Notes: generated by a model not told the origin, from the letters alone. DNA of 64,000 nt from Nonomuraea basaltis (GCF_005893125.1 NZ_VCJS01000014.1:1-64000); one strand, 5' to 3'. Counted from the first letter of the stretch, positions 8,039 to 18,199 are shown. Numbers and translations are program-made.

Positions 8039-10980
8039 GAACGCGTCCCCCCAATGACGGCGACCCCGCAGGCAGGCAGCCGTACCTTGACCGTCTCATG
8101 TCCTGGCATGCCGACCGTCGCCTCGACCGGCTCGGCGGCCAGCGACTGCAGCCGCACCACGCGCTCGCCGCCGGCGCGCCCGATCGACGTGATCAGCACG
8201 TCGGGGTGGTCGACGGAGGCGTACGTCTCGGTGGCCGCGGGGCTGTCGCTGATCAGCGCGCCGACGAACGGCTCGGTCAGCCCGGAGGCCGCCGCCGCGC
8301 CCAGCCGACGGCCCTGAGCGGCCGCCGCCGAGGTGACCGCGTACCGGAACGTGGTCTCGCCCTGCTGCTGCGCGGGGAAGTTCGTGTCCCAGATGTTGTT
8401 GAGCGCCCACGAGTAGACCGTGCCGTCCTCCTGGTCGAGCGTGGGCGGGAACGGCGCGTACGGCATGTGGATGGTGCCGAGCTGCACCAGCGGCGCCTCC
8501 AGCGTGGCCCAGGCGATGGTCAGCTCGGGGTCCTCGAAGGCGATCCAGTGCCTGATCGGCAGCATGTACTCGGCCGAGCCGGGCACACGCGGCACGCCGG
8601 GGCCGCCGACGCCGCCGGTCAGCTCCCACGCCGTGGCCGCGCCCGCGGCGAACGGGAAGGCCAGGAACACCGCCTCCTTGGCCGGGGTGCCCTGCTTGGC
8701 GAGCTGGTAGGTCAGGTCCAGCCGGGGCACGCCGTAGTGCAGCTCGATCGTGGTGCGGATCCAGTCGACGCCCTTGCCCTGCAGCTCCACGACCAGCTTC
8801 TCGCCCACGGCGGTGCGCTGGCACTTGGTGATGGTGGCGTGCTTTCCGATGGCCCGGTCGCCGAGGAGGGTGCGGTCATGCGCCCCGACATGTCCCGACA
8901 AATGGTTGAAATGCGGGGCGGTGGCGTACTGGTCGTAGACGTACTGGCCGAAGCCGGCGGCGGCATCGGCGTTGACCAGCTCACGGCCCGCCTTCTTGTC
9001 GAAGACCGAGCTGATGTAGCCCTCGCGCACGTCGTAGGCCACGCGGTAGAACTCGTTCTCGATCACTGGGGTGTCGCCGAGCTCCACCGGCTCCGGGGCC
9101 TGGATCTGGCCGGGGACGACGTCGAGGCGCGCGTACCCGAATCCCGGAATGTCCGGCACGACCGCGTGGATGTGCCGGCCGATCGGCCGCGTCGGCCAGT
9201 CGTCCGGGTCCACGAACTCCTCGTGGTGCGGCAGCGTCTCCCCGGTCCGCGCGTCCACCAGCGCGATCGGCACGTCCACGCCCACCACGTCGCGCGGCAG
9301 GAACGCGCGCATGATGTCGGTCCGCGCCCAGGTCCCCGGGTTGAACACGGCGAAGGAGGCCAGTGCACCGCCCTCGCCGCCGCCCTCGGAGAGCGCCGCG
9401 GCGAACCGCCTCACGGCCGCGTGCAGCAGGTCGGACGCGTCGTCCTGGGCCTGGTAGGCCCCGGAGGACTTGCGGTTCCACTGCAGGCCGCCGGAGTCGC
9501 CGGCCTCCTCGGCGTCCTCCCACGGGTTGGCCGCGCCCCAGGTGTGCTCGTTGAACAGCGCTACCTTGTCGTAAGCCTCGTCGATCTGCTCGGTGGCGTC
9601 CGCGCCGGCGATCGTGTGCAGCGTCTCGGCGGCCCTCAGCGCCGACTGCGCCCGGCGGACGTAGCCGAGCGGGCGCGCGCCCGAGCCGAGCCCGTCGGCC
9701 CACCAGTCCGTCCAGTCGCCCTCGTGCACCGCCAGCCGGTCCAGATAGCGCTCCTCGACGTGCTCGAAGAAGTCGCTGTTGACCGCCGAACGCAGGCGCG
9801 GGAAGGCCCACTGCTCGTTCCACCTGCGCGCGATCTCCGCGGGCACGATCGACGGCCCCGCGTTGTCGGCGTGCGCGCCCTGCACCCGCAGGTGCAGCAC
9901 GTCCAGCTCGTACGGCTCCCGCGGCGCGTCGGGCCCCTGCCACCCGAACGTGCCGGGCCCGTACGGGTAGCCGCGCGAGGCCAGCGCCGACAGGTAGCGC
10001 GGCAGCAGGTCGTCGGCCAGCTCGTAGGAGTCGGTGAGTCCGACCGTGTTGCCCTCCATGTACGCCATCCCGTGCGGCGTGTCGGTGAACCACACGAGCA
10101 GCTCGTTCCCGCTCGGCGCCCGCCACCGGAACGGCCTGGTCAGCTTGTCGCCGCCATGCAAATACGGAACAGAGCGCCCGGCCCAGTTGTGCGCCGCCGC
10201 CAGGTAGCGCACGCCGGCCGAGCTGAGCGCGTCCACCAGGCCGACGACCGCACCCGGCACGTCGGTGTGCATGGCCGACTTGGTGGCGAAGCCGTACCTG
10301 TCGTAGAGCTGTCCGGTGAAGCGGAGCTGCCGGTGCAGCTCCTCGGTCGAGCACGCCTCCGTGTGGAGCTGGAACGGCAGCGCGGTCACCTCGATCACGC
10401 CCTCGCGGGCCTTCTGGGCGAATGACGCCACCATGTCCGCCGGCCGCGCGGCCAGCCACTTCAGCGCGGGCATCGACGACTCGACCGTCCACCGGAACTT
10501 GGCGTCGTCCGGCCAGGACGCGGTCTCCTCCGCCAGCCGCAGCGCCGCGTCCAGGTAGTCCAGGTGGTGGCGGAGCACGGTGCCCTGCGGGTCGGTGTAG
10601 CCGATGTCCAGGTGCGAGTGGTGCACGACGAACACACTCCATTTGCGCTGCGGCGTCACCGTGATCCGCGCGCTGCCGACCACCCCGGCGTCGTCGCGGC
10701 ACTCCAGTGTGAGCGCGTGCGGCGCGTCCACCTCGGGCACCAGCAGCGTCACGTCCTTGCCTGACGCGCTGTCCACACCGACCAGCACGTGGGTGAGCGG
10801 CTCGGTGCTCGACACCCGGACCGCCTGGCGGCCGTCGTGGGTGAACAGCGGCAGCACCGCGACGCGCACCTCCAGCCCGCGCACACTGATGACGGGCGTC
10901 GAGGTGTCGTCCCGCAGCGCCTGCCTGATCCCGTCGTAGTCGGGACTACCCAGGCTCCGCTGGAGCAACCGGCTGGTCAT
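8035..10980 (-). CDS. Glycoside hydrolase family 38 alpha-mannosidase-like protein
   Basis: 981 residues from ATG 10980, which overlaps the permease stop (ATGA); a TTG 3 bases upstream is less likely. A beta-sandwich leader domain is followed by the GH38 catalytic motif [13 protein letters not shown] (zinc His/Asp) near residue 120, HTDVPG near 240, and a long C-terminal beta domain. No signal peptide, so it acts on imported oligosaccharide. The divergent HHSHLD form is typical of actinobacterial GH38-like proteins whose substrate is not established. Located directly downstream of the ABC importer that should supply its substrate. Confidence 0.82.
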   Translation of the reverse strand: MTSRLLQRSLGSPDYDGIRQALRDDTSTPVISVRGLEVRVAVLPLFTHDGRQAVRVSSTEPLTHVLVGVDSASGKDVTLLVPEVDAPHALTLECRDDAGVVGSARITVTPQRKWSVFVVHHSHLDIGYTDPQGTVLRHHLDYLDAALRLAEETASWPDDAKFRWTVESSMPALKWLAARPADMVASFAQKAREGVIEVTALPFQLHTEACSTEELHRQLRFTGQLYDRYGFATKSAMHTDVPGAVVGLVDALSSAGVRYLAAAHNWAGRSVPYLHGGDKLTRPFRWRAPSGNELLVWFTDTPHGMAYMEGNTVGLTDSYELADDLLPRYLSALASRGYPYGPGTFGWQGPDAPREPYELDVLHLRVQGAHADNAGPSIVPAEIARRWNEQWAFPRLRSAVNSDFFEHVEERYLDRLAVHEGDWTDWWADGLGSGARPLGYVRRAQSALRAAETLHTIAGADATEQIDEAYDKVALFNEHTWGAANPWEDAEEAGDSGGLQWNRKSSGAYQAQDDASDLLHAAVRRFAAALSEGGGEGGALASFAVFNPGTWARTDIMRAFLPRDVVGVDVPIALVDARTGETLPHHEEFVDPDDWPTRPIGRHIHAVVPDIPGFGYARLDVVPGQIQAPEPVELGDTPVIENEFYRVAYDVREGYISSVFDKKAGRELVNADAAAGFGQYVYDQYATAPHFNHLSGHVGAHDRTLLGDRAIGKHATITKCQRTAVGEKLVVELQGKGVDWIRTTIELHYGVPRLDLTYQLAKQGTPAKEAVFLAFPFAAGAATAWELTGGVGGPGVPRVPGSAEYMLPIRHWIAFEDPELTIAWATLEAPLVQLGTIHMPYAPFPPTLDQEDGTVYSWALNNIWDTNFPAQQQGETTFRYAVTSAAAAQGRRLGAAAASGLTEPFVGALISDSPAATETYASVDHPDVLITSIGRAGGERVVRLQSLAAEPVEATVGMPGHETVKVRLPACGVAVIGGTRS

Positions 10981-11789
10981 CAAACACTCCCTAGAGACAG
11001 GCCTCGGGCGAAGAGGCGCTGGGTGGCGAGGAAAAGCACGACGGTCGGCAGCGAGACCATGAGCCCCGCCGCCAGGCCGACGGGCACCGGGGTGCCGGCG
11101 TAGACGTCGGTCATGAGCCCGGCGATGGCGGTCATCACCGGCCGCACATCCTCGGCCTGGGTCAGGGTCAGGCCGAAGACGAGGTCGTTCCAGATGAAGG
11201 TGAACTCGAGGATGAACACGGCCATCAGCGCGCTGAGCGACATCGGCAGGTAGATGCGCCAGAAGATCCGCCAGGTGGAGGCGCCGTCCATGCGGGCGGC
11301 CTCGAAGATCGAGAACGCCACGCCGGAGTAGAAGTTACGCAGCACGAACGCGCCCAGCGGCACGTTGATCGCCGTGTAGACGAGGATCAGGCCGAGGCGG
11401 GTGTCGTACAGGCCCGCGTCGCTGTAGCTGACGAACAGCGGCACGAGCAGCATCTGCGAGGGGAAGATGGTGCCGCCGAAGATCAGCAGGAACCACCAGA
11501 ACCCGTGCCGCAGCCGCAGCACCACGATCGTGTACCCGGCCAGAGCGCCGATGACCACGCCGAGCAGCGGGGACACGACGCTGTAGAGCGCGCTGCTGGC
11601 CAGGCTCCCGGCCAGGTGGGCGCCGTCGACAGCCCAGGCGAAGTTCTCGAACAGCGCGAAGTCGCCGGACGGCACCCAGGCGCTCGCGGGATCGTACGAT
11701 GCCGCCGGCCGCGAGGCGTTGACGAGCAGCAGGTACGTGGGCCCGAGCCAGATCAGCCCGAGCACGACCAGCACGGCTCTGCGGATCAT
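10980..11789 (-). CDS. Carbohydrate ABC transporter permease (MalG type)
   Basis: 269 residues from ATG 11789, inside the end of the preceding permease gene (ATGA overlap). Six predicted membrane helices and the coupling loop EAARMDGASTWRIFWRIYLP typical of CUT1 permeases. Pairs with the neighbouring MalF-type permease and the upstream binding protein. No ATPase gene is in the operon, so a shared MsiK-like ATPase is expected, as is common in actinobacteria. Confidence 0.9.
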   Translation of the reverse strand: MIRRAVLVVLGLIWLGPTYLLLVNASRPAASYDPASAWVPSGDFALFENFAWAVDGAHLAGSLASSALYSVVSPLLGVVIGALAGYTIVVLRLRHGFWWFLLIFGGTIFPSQMLLVPLFVSYSDAGLYDTRLGLILVYTAINVPLGAFVLRNFYSGVAFSIFEAARMDGASTWRIFWRIYLPMSLSALMAVFILEFTFIWNDLVFGLTLTQAEDVRPVMTAIAGLMTDVYAGTPVPVGLAAGLMVSLPTVVLFLATQRLFARGLSLGSV

Positions 11790-12631
11790 CGGACCTGCCT
11801 CCTCAGGTAGAGGTAGGACGCCAGCCCGGTGACCACGGTCAGCAACACCGCGACCGCCGAGCCGTAGCCGTAGTCGCTCGCCACGAACGTCTCCTTGTAC
11901 ATGGTGACCGCCAGCGTCTCGGAGTTGCGCCCAGGCCCGCCCTGCGTCAGCACCCACACGATGTCGAACGTCTTCAGGCTGGACACCAGCGCGAGCCCGA
12001 CCACGACCGCCGTCAGCGGCCTCATCAGCGGCCAGATGACGTGCCTGAACAGCCGCCACCCAGACGCCCCGTCGAGCTTGGCCGCCTCGATCGGATCCTT
12101 GGGGATGGACTGCAGCCCGACCACGAACAGCAACGTGTTCACGCCGAGCTGCTGCCACGTCCAGACCAGCAGCATCGCCAGGGTGTTCTGCGGCGCCTCC
12201 TGCAGGAACGCGGTGTCCACGCCGAGTAACAGGTTGGCGACCCCGCCGTGCGACAGGACCGGGCTCCAGACCATCGCCAGGCCCGCGCCGCTGAGGGCGT
12301 ACGGCAGCATGAACGGCACGCGGTACCACGCGCCGCCCTTGATGTCGTACGACAGGACCGCGACCAGCAGGCCGAGCCCGACCGGCAGCACCATGGTGCC
12401 GGCGACCCAGATCAGCGTGTTGCGGATCGAGGTGAGCAGCGACGGGTCGTCGAGCAGGCTGACGAAGTTGCCGAAGCCGATCCAGGCCGGCGGCTCCAGG
12501 CCGTCGTACCGGGTGAAGCTCAGATAGGCGGTCCACACGAACGGCGCGTAGAGCAGCACCGCGACCAGGATGGCCGCAGGCGCCACATATCCGTGCCGGA
12601 ACCGACCGAGCATGGGCGTACGGGCGCTCAC
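11786..12631 (-). CDS. Carbohydrate ABC transporter permease (MalF type)
   Basis: 281 residues from GTG 12631, overlapping the binding-protein stop by 4 bp. Six membrane segments; EAA loop EAAKLDGASGWRLFRHVIWP; the region VLTQGGPGRNSETLAVTMYK is typical of MalF-like proteins. Forms the heterodimeric channel with the next gene. Confidence 0.9.
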   Translation of the reverse strand: MSARTPMLGRFRHGYVAPAAILVAVLLYAPFVWTAYLSFTRYDGLEPPAWIGFGNFVSLLDDPSLLTSIRNTLIWVAGTMVLPVGLGLLVAVLSYDIKGGAWYRVPFMLPYALSGAGLAMVWSPVLSHGGVANLLLGVDTAFLQEAPQNTLAMLLVWTWQQLGVNTLLFVVGLQSIPKDPIEAAKLDGASGWRLFRHVIWPLMRPLTAVVVGLALVSSLKTFDIVWVLTQGGPGRNSETLAVTMYKETFVASDYGYGSAVAVLLTVVTGLASYLYLRRQVR

Positions 12632-13878
12632 TGATGCGTGCTCCAGTACTCGTCGGCGGCCTTCTGGATGGTCTCGAGAACTTCCTTGTAGGCGCCCGGC
12701 TCGGTGACGAACTTGCTGAAGCCGTCGAGCGCGGCCGTCAGAATGGGCGGCGGCGTGGCCTCGAAGTAGCGGTTGACCAGCCGGTACTTGCCGCTGCCCG
12801 CGTCCTTGGTGACGGCGCCGAGCGCCTGGTCCTCGATCGTCACCTTGGGGTTGGCGCTCACGTCGCCCCGGCTCGTGGCCCACTTCTCCTGGGCCTCGGC
12901 GGTGGTCCACCACTTGAGGTATTTCATGCTCGCGTCGGGGTCGGCCGCCTTGGCCAGCGAGCAGAGCGGGCCGCTCTCGAAGATCATCGAGGTCTTGGGG
13001 AGCGCGGCGTTGACGTTGGGGATGACGAAGAAGTCGTAGTCGGTGCCCGGCTTCAGGTTGCGCTGGGCCATGCTGGTGTTGAACCAGCTGCCGAAGGAGA
13101 CCATGGCGGCCTTGCCGTTCTTCAGCACGTCGCCGGGATCCGTTTTATCGCCCGGATTGATGAAATATCCGGCGTCGATGAGCTGCTTCCACCGCTCCAT
13201 CACCTGGACCACGCCCGGGTCGGTGTACTTGGCCTTGCCGGTGGCCAGGCGGTCGTACAGGTCGGGGTCGGTGCCGGCCATGAGCTGCTCGAACCAGACG
13301 AACGAGAACAGCACGCTGGTGTGGTAGAACGCCTTGACCCCGTTCTTCTTCAAGGTCTCGGCCGTCTGGACCAGCTCGTCCCACGTGGTGGGCGGCTTCA
13401 GGCCGAACTTGTCGAAGATCTTTTTGTTGTAGAACATGCCCCAGTACGCGACGTTCATCGGCACGCAGTACTGCTTGCCGCCGATCGTGTAGTAGGGCGC
13501 GAGATCCTGCGACAGATCACCGGCCTTGATCGCCTCCTGCCAGACGGCCGTGGTGTCGGCCACCTGCTTCTGCTTGACGACCTCCTCCAGCATCCCCCCG
13601 GTCTGCCAGGTGAACAGGTCGGGCTTGACGTTCGTCCGGAACGACGCCTTGATGAACGCCTGGTACTGCGCCGAGTCCGTGTACCCCGTCGGCTTCATGC
13701 CCAGGCCGATGCTCTGCTTCGACAGGGCCCCCATCTCGTCGAAGTACTTCGTCCACGCGCCCTTGTCGTTGTACAGCGTCAGTTCGGTCTTCTTCTGCGG
13801 CGCCGCGGCGCCGTTGCCGCCACAGGCGGCCAGGACGAGCGCCGCCACGCCGAGCATGGCAACACGTGACCGGAGCAT
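12628..13878 (-). CDS. Extracellular sugar-binding lipoprotein of the ABC importer
   Basis: 416 residues. Lipoprotein signal ending in LVLAACGG, then a type-1 solute-binding fold with ELTLYNDKG, FYNKKIFDKFGLKPPTTWDEL, GKAAMVSFGSWF and a C-terminal aromatic-rich lobe. Captures the sugar for the two permeases downstream. Starts 20 bases after the GntR stop, so regulator and transporter are probably cotranscribed. Confidence 0.9.
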   Translation of the reverse strand: MLRSRVAMLGVAALVLAACGGNGAAAPQKKTELTLYNDKGAWTKYFDEMGALSKQSIGLGMKPTGYTDSAQYQAFIKASFRTNVKPDLFTWQTGGMLEEVVKQKQVADTTAVWQEAIKAGDLSQDLAPYYTIGGKQYCVPMNVAYWGMFYNKKIFDKFGLKPPTTWDELVQTAETLKKNGVKAFYHTSVLFSFVWFEQLMAGTDPDLYDRLATGKAKYTDPGVVQVMERWKQLIDAGYFINPGDKTDPGDVLKNGKAAMVSFGSWFNTSMAQRNLKPGTDYDFFVIPNVNAALPKTSMIFESGPLCSLAKAADPDASMKYLKWWTTAEAQEKWATSRGDVSANPKVTIEDQALGAVTKDAGSGKYRLVNRYFEATPPPILTAALDGFSKFVTEPGAYKEVLETIQKAADEYWSTHQ

Positions 13879-13897
13879 GGGCCGGCCTCCTTGGTTC

Positions 13898-14596
13898 TCA
13901 TCGGGGGGATTGCAACCGGTCCTCGATAACCGTCTTCACGTCGACCAGGTGGGCCCGCATGCGCTCTTCGGCCTCCGCCGCGTCACGTGCCTCGACGGCC
14001 TCCAGGATCGCCAGGTGCTCTTCGTAGTCCCGGCGCCGGTCGTCGAAGATCTGCAGGATCTCCCGCTGCTCGGGCCCGTGAACGGTGAGCAGCGAGTCGA
14101 CGACCTCGTTCAGCACGCTGTTGCCCGCCATCCGCGCGGTCGCCCGGTGGAAGGTCATGTTCGCGTCGTGCAGCTCGGCGTCCTCGCCGCGCAGGTGCCT
14201 GCCCGCCTCGTCGAGTGCCAGCTTGAGCGCCGCCATCTCCTCGCGGCCTGCGTGCTCGGCGGCCATGGCGGCCAGCGGCGGCTCGATCAGGATCCGCGCG
14301 TCGAGCAGCTCCAGCAGCCGGGCGGCGCGGATCTCGCGCATGTTCGGGTTGGGCAGGACGAGCCGCTCGATGTCGGCCCCGACGTAGATGCCTGAGCCGT
14401 GCCGCATCTCGATGGCGCCGGTGGCCTCCAGCCTGCGGAGCGCCTCGCGCAGCGTCGGGGTGGTGACGGCGAAGCGCTGGGAGAGCTCCCTGGTCGAGGG
14501 CAGCCTGTCTCCTGGCTGGTGCCCGCCCGTACGGATGAGCTCCAGCATGCGCTCGGTCAGCGCGTCGGAAAGCGTGGGCCGCGTTACCTCGGACAT
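13898..14596 (-). CDS. GntR family regulator, FadR/FCD type
   Basis: 232 residues from ATG 14596. N-terminal winged helix (PGDRLPSTRELSQRFAVTTPTLREALRRLEATGAI) and an all-helical FCD effector domain with metal-ligand pattern D-x-x-FHRA-x-A. An upstream in-frame GTG (14614) lies inside the operator and is unlikely to be used. First gene of the leftward sugar operon. The palindrome at 14600-14616 abuts its start, so it should repress itself, and the near-copy at 1445 extends control to the DUF5005 operon. Confidence 0.9.
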   Translation of the reverse strand: MSEVTRPTLSDALTERMLELIRTGGHQPGDRLPSTRELSQRFAVTTPTLREALRRLEATGAIEMRHGSGIYVGADIERLVLPNPNMREIRAARLLELLDARILIEPPLAAMAAEHAGREEMAALKLALDEAGRHLRGEDAELHDANMTFHRATARMAGNSVLNEVVDSLLTVHGPEQREILQIFDDRRRDYEEHLAILEAVEARDAAEAEERMRAHLVDVKTVIEDRLQSPR

Positions 14597-14599
14597 ATC

Positions 14600-14616
14600 A
14601 AGTGATCTAATCACTT
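14600..14616. promoter_or_regulatory. Palindromic operator in front of the GntR operon
   Basis: AAGTGATCTAATCACTT: perfect 7-bp arms around CTA, four bases before the GntR ATG. A site in this position would block transcription or translation start. A one-mismatch copy of its first 16 bases lies at 1445-1461. Confidence 0.65.
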
Positions 14617-14743
14617 ATTGCCATGGGCGTCTATGAGGAGAGTAGTTTTCGCGGAATGAAGCGTGTGATGGTGTGGATCGCCGGTTGTGGTGGTGCTGGC
14701 CATGGAGCCGGGGGTCAGCCGCAACGACGAGGACGCGACTTCG

Positions 14744-15292
14744 TCAGCCACCTGCCCGCTTGAGCAGATTCGTCATCAGGTCGATCTGCCCCTTCCTCGA
14801 GACCTGCACCTGCCGGGCCCATTCCTTGACCGTCGGGTTGGCCCCGCTGTAGACCTCCGTGCCCGCCATCTGCACGGCGTCGTCCTGGTGCGCGATCAGC
14901 AGGTTGAGCAGGTCACGCTCTAACGACTTCGACTTCTTCAGCGCCTGGATCCGCTTGACGTCGGTCTGCGCCATGCCGCCATGGTGATCGTGCGCGCCCG
15001 TCGGCGCCGTGAGCGGCTGATCCCAGGAGTGCAGCCACCGCAGCATCATCTCGACCTCGCTCTGCTGCGTGCTCTCGATGGCCGCGGTGAGCGTCTTGAT
15101 CTCGGGCATGGCGGCTCGGGCGGTGCCCACCTTGGCGATCTCGATTCCATGCCGGTGGTGCTGCACCATCATCTGCACGAACATCACGTCGTCGGCGTTG
15201 ACCGGCGCCTCGGCCTGGGACTGACCGCAGCCGGAGATCAGCAGCAGGAGGCCCAGCGCCACCGCGACGAGCCTCCTGGGCACCTGCCTCAC
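14744..15292 (-). CDS. DUF305 lipoprotein
   Basis: 182 residues from GTG 15292, chosen because longer starts run into the neighbouring gene. Lipoprotein signal (LVAVALGLLLLISGC), then the DUF305 helical repeat with FVQMMVQHHRHGIEIAK and a second LLIAHQDDAVQMAGTE half; His-rich HDHHGGM between them. DUF305 proteins are ferritin-like exported proteins often tied to metal handling, especially copper. No metal-transport genes are adjacent. Confidence 0.85.
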   Translation of the reverse strand: MRQVPRRLVAVALGLLLLISGCGQSQAEAPVNADDVMFVQMMVQHHRHGIEIAKVGTARAAMPEIKTLTAAIESTQQSEVEMMLRWLHSWDQPLTAPTGAHDHHGGMAQTDVKRIQALKKSKSLERDLLNLLIAHQDDAVQMAGTEVYSGANPTVKEWARQVQVSRKGQIDLMTNLLKRAGG

Positions 15293-15344
15293 CCCATAAC
15301 TAATAGGAAACCTTCTTAAGTGATTTCCTGTCCGGGCGCAAGGT

Positions 15345-15911
15345 TCACGTGACTTCGTAGCGAAGGTAGACGATGCCCGACGCGAACGCACGGGTCTCCA
15401 GCAGCCGCGTCCTGATGGCGCTGTCGAGCGGGGGGAAGAACGGCTTGCCCGCGCCCAGCACGAGCGGGTGAATGAAGATCTGGAACTCGTCGATCAGCCC
15501 GAGCCGCAGCAGGCTCCCCGCCAGGGTGGCCCCGCCCACGTCGAGGTCGCCGCCCTCCTGCCGCTTGATCTTCAGGACCTCCTCCTTCAGGTCGCCGGTG
15601 ACGAGCGTGCTGTTCCACTCGACCTTGTCGAGCGTCTTGGAGAAGACGTACTTGGGCATGGCCCGCCAGGTCCTGGCGAAGTCCACCTCGATCTGGGGTG
15701 CGTCCGGCCGCTCGTCGGCGGTGGGCCAGTAGGCGGACATGTTCTCGTAGAGGCGGCGGCCGTACAGGCTGCCGCCCAGGTCGCGGGCCTGGTCGTTGAT
15801 GAACGCGTGGACCTCGTCGTCGGGCCCGGTCCAGCCGATGTCGCCGTTGGGCGACTCCACGTAGCCGTCGAGGGAGATCAGCATCGAGTAGATGACTTTC
15901 CGCATACCCAT
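15345..15911 (-). CDS. RibD C-terminal/dihydrofolate reductase-like protein
   Basis: About 188 residues. Starts with MGMRKVIYSMLISLDGYVESPNGD, the standard opening of this family, with later DLDVGGATLAGSLLRLGLIDEF and PLVLGAGKPFF. Probably an NADPH-dependent reductase of unknown substrate. ATG 15911, 15905 and 15938 are all possible starts. Lies just downstream of the kinase-like gene on the same strand. Confidence 0.85.
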   Translation of the reverse strand: MGMRKVIYSMLISLDGYVESPNGDIGWTGPDDEVHAFINDQARDLGGSLYGRRLYENMSAYWPTADERPDAPQIEVDFARTWRAMPKYVFSKTLDKVEWNSTLVTGDLKEEVLKIKRQEGGDLDVGGATLAGSLLRLGLIDEFQIFIHPLVLGAGKPFFPPLDSAIRTRLLETRAFASGIVYLRYEVT

Positions 15912-15945
15912 ATGACGCCCATCCCCACGGGAACTCATCGGCGGC

Positions 15946-16959
15946 TCACGGCGTGCGGTAGTCGCGGAGAAACCTGAGCGCACCCTCCGTGTGACCTTTT
16001 GCTATCCCTATCATGAATTCGCGATCCGGAAAGTCCCCATCCAGCAGCCGCAAGGGCCCAGCGACGAGCGACAGATGCTGGGCAAGCCGATAGAGCCGCA
16101 TCCGCCGCTCGTCCAGCCCGTCAATACGCAGCCGCTCGTAGAATTCGTGAAACCTGAACTGCATGAACACGTGCTCCCACTCGACATCGAAGAACATCGT
16201 CCCTTCGATATCGATGAGCACCGGCTCCCCTTGATCGTTGACGAGCACGTGATCGGGCCCCAGCTCACCGTGGATGAGCCCGTAATCCTCCCGCGGCTCC
16301 ACAACGGCGGCCATCCCCCTCAGAGCTCGCTCGAACCCCTCACGAGCCTGGTCAATGCGCTCGACCCGCCCCGCCGCCTCGCCGAGATCCTTCAGTGCCC
16401 GCTCCAGGACCACCTCCACCGAAGACCGCCCCTGCGGGGCCATACCGTCCTCAACTGACGCGACCTTCCCCAGGTGCCGCGCCCGATCCCGCCCCATCGC
16501 CGCCAAACCGGCTGCCAGCCGATCCAGCACCCGCTCGCCCTCGACCGGATCGTCGCGAAGCAGCGTCTCCAACGTCCCGCCGCGGACGTCCTCGATCAAC
16601 GCGATATCGGCCTCCGGATGGTGCTTCCTGCTCCGATCGGCGAAATAGAGCTCAGGAACCCGCACCCCCAAAGAGCTCAGCCGAGCCTGCCCGGCCTCGA
16701 ACAGCCGCAATCCCGAGGCATGACTGAACGGATCCGCCTCCCCGCCCTGCGACCCGGCCGGCCAGAAGTCCTCATCGGCGCTCCAGGCGTACAGAACAGC
16801 ACTGAGCCCGTCACCAAACGAAAGCCGATACACCCCTTTCTTACTGCCACCCCGAAGCCGCTCCACCGCATTCAGCCGGCAGTCCGCCCCGAAAACCTCC
16901 CGCACAATCCCACTCAACTGCTCCCGCTCGGCGAACCGCCGCCGCCCGTCATCCACCAT
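15946..16959 (-). CDS. Aminoglycoside-phosphotransferase-fold kinase
   Basis: 337 residues from ATG 16959, preceded by GGAGG with 4 nt spacing. Has the APH fold: ERLRGGSKKGVYRLSFGDG (nucleotide loop), GLIHGELGPDHVLVNDQGEPVLIDIEG as catalytic and metal-binding segments. The canonical HGD...N reads HGE...H here, so Asp and Asn are both substituted. It may have altered activity or be a divergent small-molecule kinase. Resistance function should not be assumed. Confidence 0.78.
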   Translation of the reverse strand: MVDDGRRRFAEREQLSGIVREVFGADCRLNAVERLRGGSKKGVYRLSFGDGLSAVLYAWSADEDFWPAGSQGGEADPFSHASGLRLFEAGQARLSSLGVRVPELYFADRSRKHHPEADIALIEDVRGGTLETLLRDDPVEGERVLDRLAAGLAAMGRDRARHLGKVASVEDGMAPQGRSSVEVVLERALKDLGEAAGRVERIDQAREGFERALRGMAAVVEPREDYGLIHGELGPDHVLVNDQGEPVLIDIEGTMFFDVEWEHVFMQFRFHEFYERLRIDGLDERRMRLYRLAQHLSLVAGPLRLLDGDFPDREFMIGIAKGHTEGALRFLRDYRTP

Positions 16960-17090
16960 CACGCCTCCACTCGCAGAACGGACCACTGTACGAGAGAAGA
17001 GACCGATCGTCTGCTCGCCCACCGTGTCACGTTCCTCCCTCGCGGCGTGTCACAGCGGTGGACCCACGAAAAACGCCCGGGCATCCGTGC

Positions 17091-17423
17091 TCACGGTTCC
17101 TGACCGGCGACGACGGCAAGCAGAACGTCAGCGTGGCACCCTTGCTCCGGCGGGCACCAGCAAGCGAGATCCCTGCCGGCGAGTTCACGACGGCCCTGCT
17201 CGACAAGCTCGGGATGCTCGCGTAGATGGACACGGTAAAGCTCGATCACCTCGCTCCGTTCGTGGACCCGGCCACCGCAAGCCCGGCATCCCCGCTGTCC
17301 CACGCTGTGAGGGCTGCTGTACGGGCTCGCCTTCAGGCCGGGTGCCGCCCTGCCGACATAGACGGCCCCCTCCGGCACGCGTCCGTGATACCTGTCGCCT
17401 TCGATCTTGACTCGGCGTGGCAT
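17091..17423 (-). CDS. DUF4326 domain protein
   Basis: 110 residues. Opening RRVKIEGDRYHGRVPEGAVYVGR and later ELAGRDLACWCPPEQGCHADVLL match the small DUF4326 family, whose Cys-Trp-Cys region suggests metal or nucleic-acid binding. Often found in phages and islands. Function not established. It marks the left side of the lower-GC stretch. Confidence 0.75.
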   Translation of the reverse strand: MPRRVKIEGDRYHGRVPEGAVYVGRAAPGLKASPYSSPHSVGQRGCRACGGRVHERSEVIELYRVHLREHPELVEQGRRELAGRDLACWCPPEQGCHADVLLAVVAGQEP

Positions 17424-17679
17424 GCGGCATCTCTCCTCCCGGTGTCTTGATAGGCCAGCGGTGAGCCCGGCACACCTCCCCTACCCGGATCAGTTTTCGG
17501 AAGAGCGCGAACCGTCCCAGGCGCATCCCGATCTCGCCCTCACAATCGGCAGACGCCCTGGTCTGCCGCCATTTGGTGGCGAGCGGAGACGATCTTTGGC
17601 AGATTTAACGTCGATGCTTGTCTGTCCTCATGCTCATCGATGAGGTACAGCGAGTGCCGGATCTCTGGCTGGTGCGTTC

Positions 17680-18012
17680 ATGCATCCGGTGAAGCTACAA
17701 CTGGCCCTGGATGAGGTCGCTCCCGGTTCGTTGGAGACGATCCCGGCGGCGCACCGCCTGCTCTCCAACGGAGCAAACCGCGACGACCTTACACAGCTCG
17801 CGCGCACCTCGGCCTATGAAGCAGCCTTCGGCCTGCTGTACCGCCTCACCGCCTATGGCCAGGACGACGATGCACCGGACGACTACCCCGGTTGGCGGCT
17901 GGTAGAGACCACAGCGGCAGGCGAACTCACCGGCCGCGCAGTGCAATCGCTCCACGAAAGCCTGCTCACCATGGACCCCTCGGGCCGCGAGGGCCAGGAC
18001 CTCTTCGAGTAG
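17680..18012 (+). CDS. Hypothetical protein, 110 residues
   Basis: Acidic soluble protein (MHPVKLQLALDEVAPGSLET...), with a middle segment AYEAAFGLLYRLTAYGQDDD and mostly GC-ending codons, which support real coding. No family recognised. No strong ribosome site before ATG 17680. The 256 bases upstream show no other gene. Confidence 0.5.
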   Translation: MHPVKLQLALDEVAPGSLETIPAAHRLLSNGANRDDLTQLARTSAYEAAFGLLYRLTAYGQDDDAPDDYPGWRLVETTAAGELTGRAVQSLHESLLTMDPSGREGQDLFE

Positions 18013-18129
18013 CGATCAGCCCCTGTTGCTGCGGACACGAAAATCATCTACTCACGTAGCGTCACCTCCATTCTGCTGGGCGTACGAAAGGGCTCAGTAC
18101 ATCGCTCAATCTCAGCAGAAAATCAACCC

Positions 18130-18158
18130 TTGACAGAACCAATCTGACAAAGGATTGT
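18130..18158 (+). promoter_or_regulatory. Candidate promoter of the MauE-like cluster
   Basis: TTGACA at 18130 followed after 17 bases by GATTGT, 42 bases before ATG 18200. The -35 is perfect and the -10 weak. An inverted CAATC / GATTG pair overlaps it. Confidence 0.4.
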
Positions 18159-18199
18159 TGATCATGTTCGGGGAAGCGATCAATACTCTGGAGTCGTTC

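Noticed and set aside
8098..10425. 775-codon plus-strand frame opposite the mannosidase
   Set aside because: Low-complexity Arg/Val/Gly protein typical of antisense frames in high-GC DNA.
15310..15325. Third copy of the GntR operator
   Set aside because: Only the half AAGTGAT is present, without the palindromic partner.
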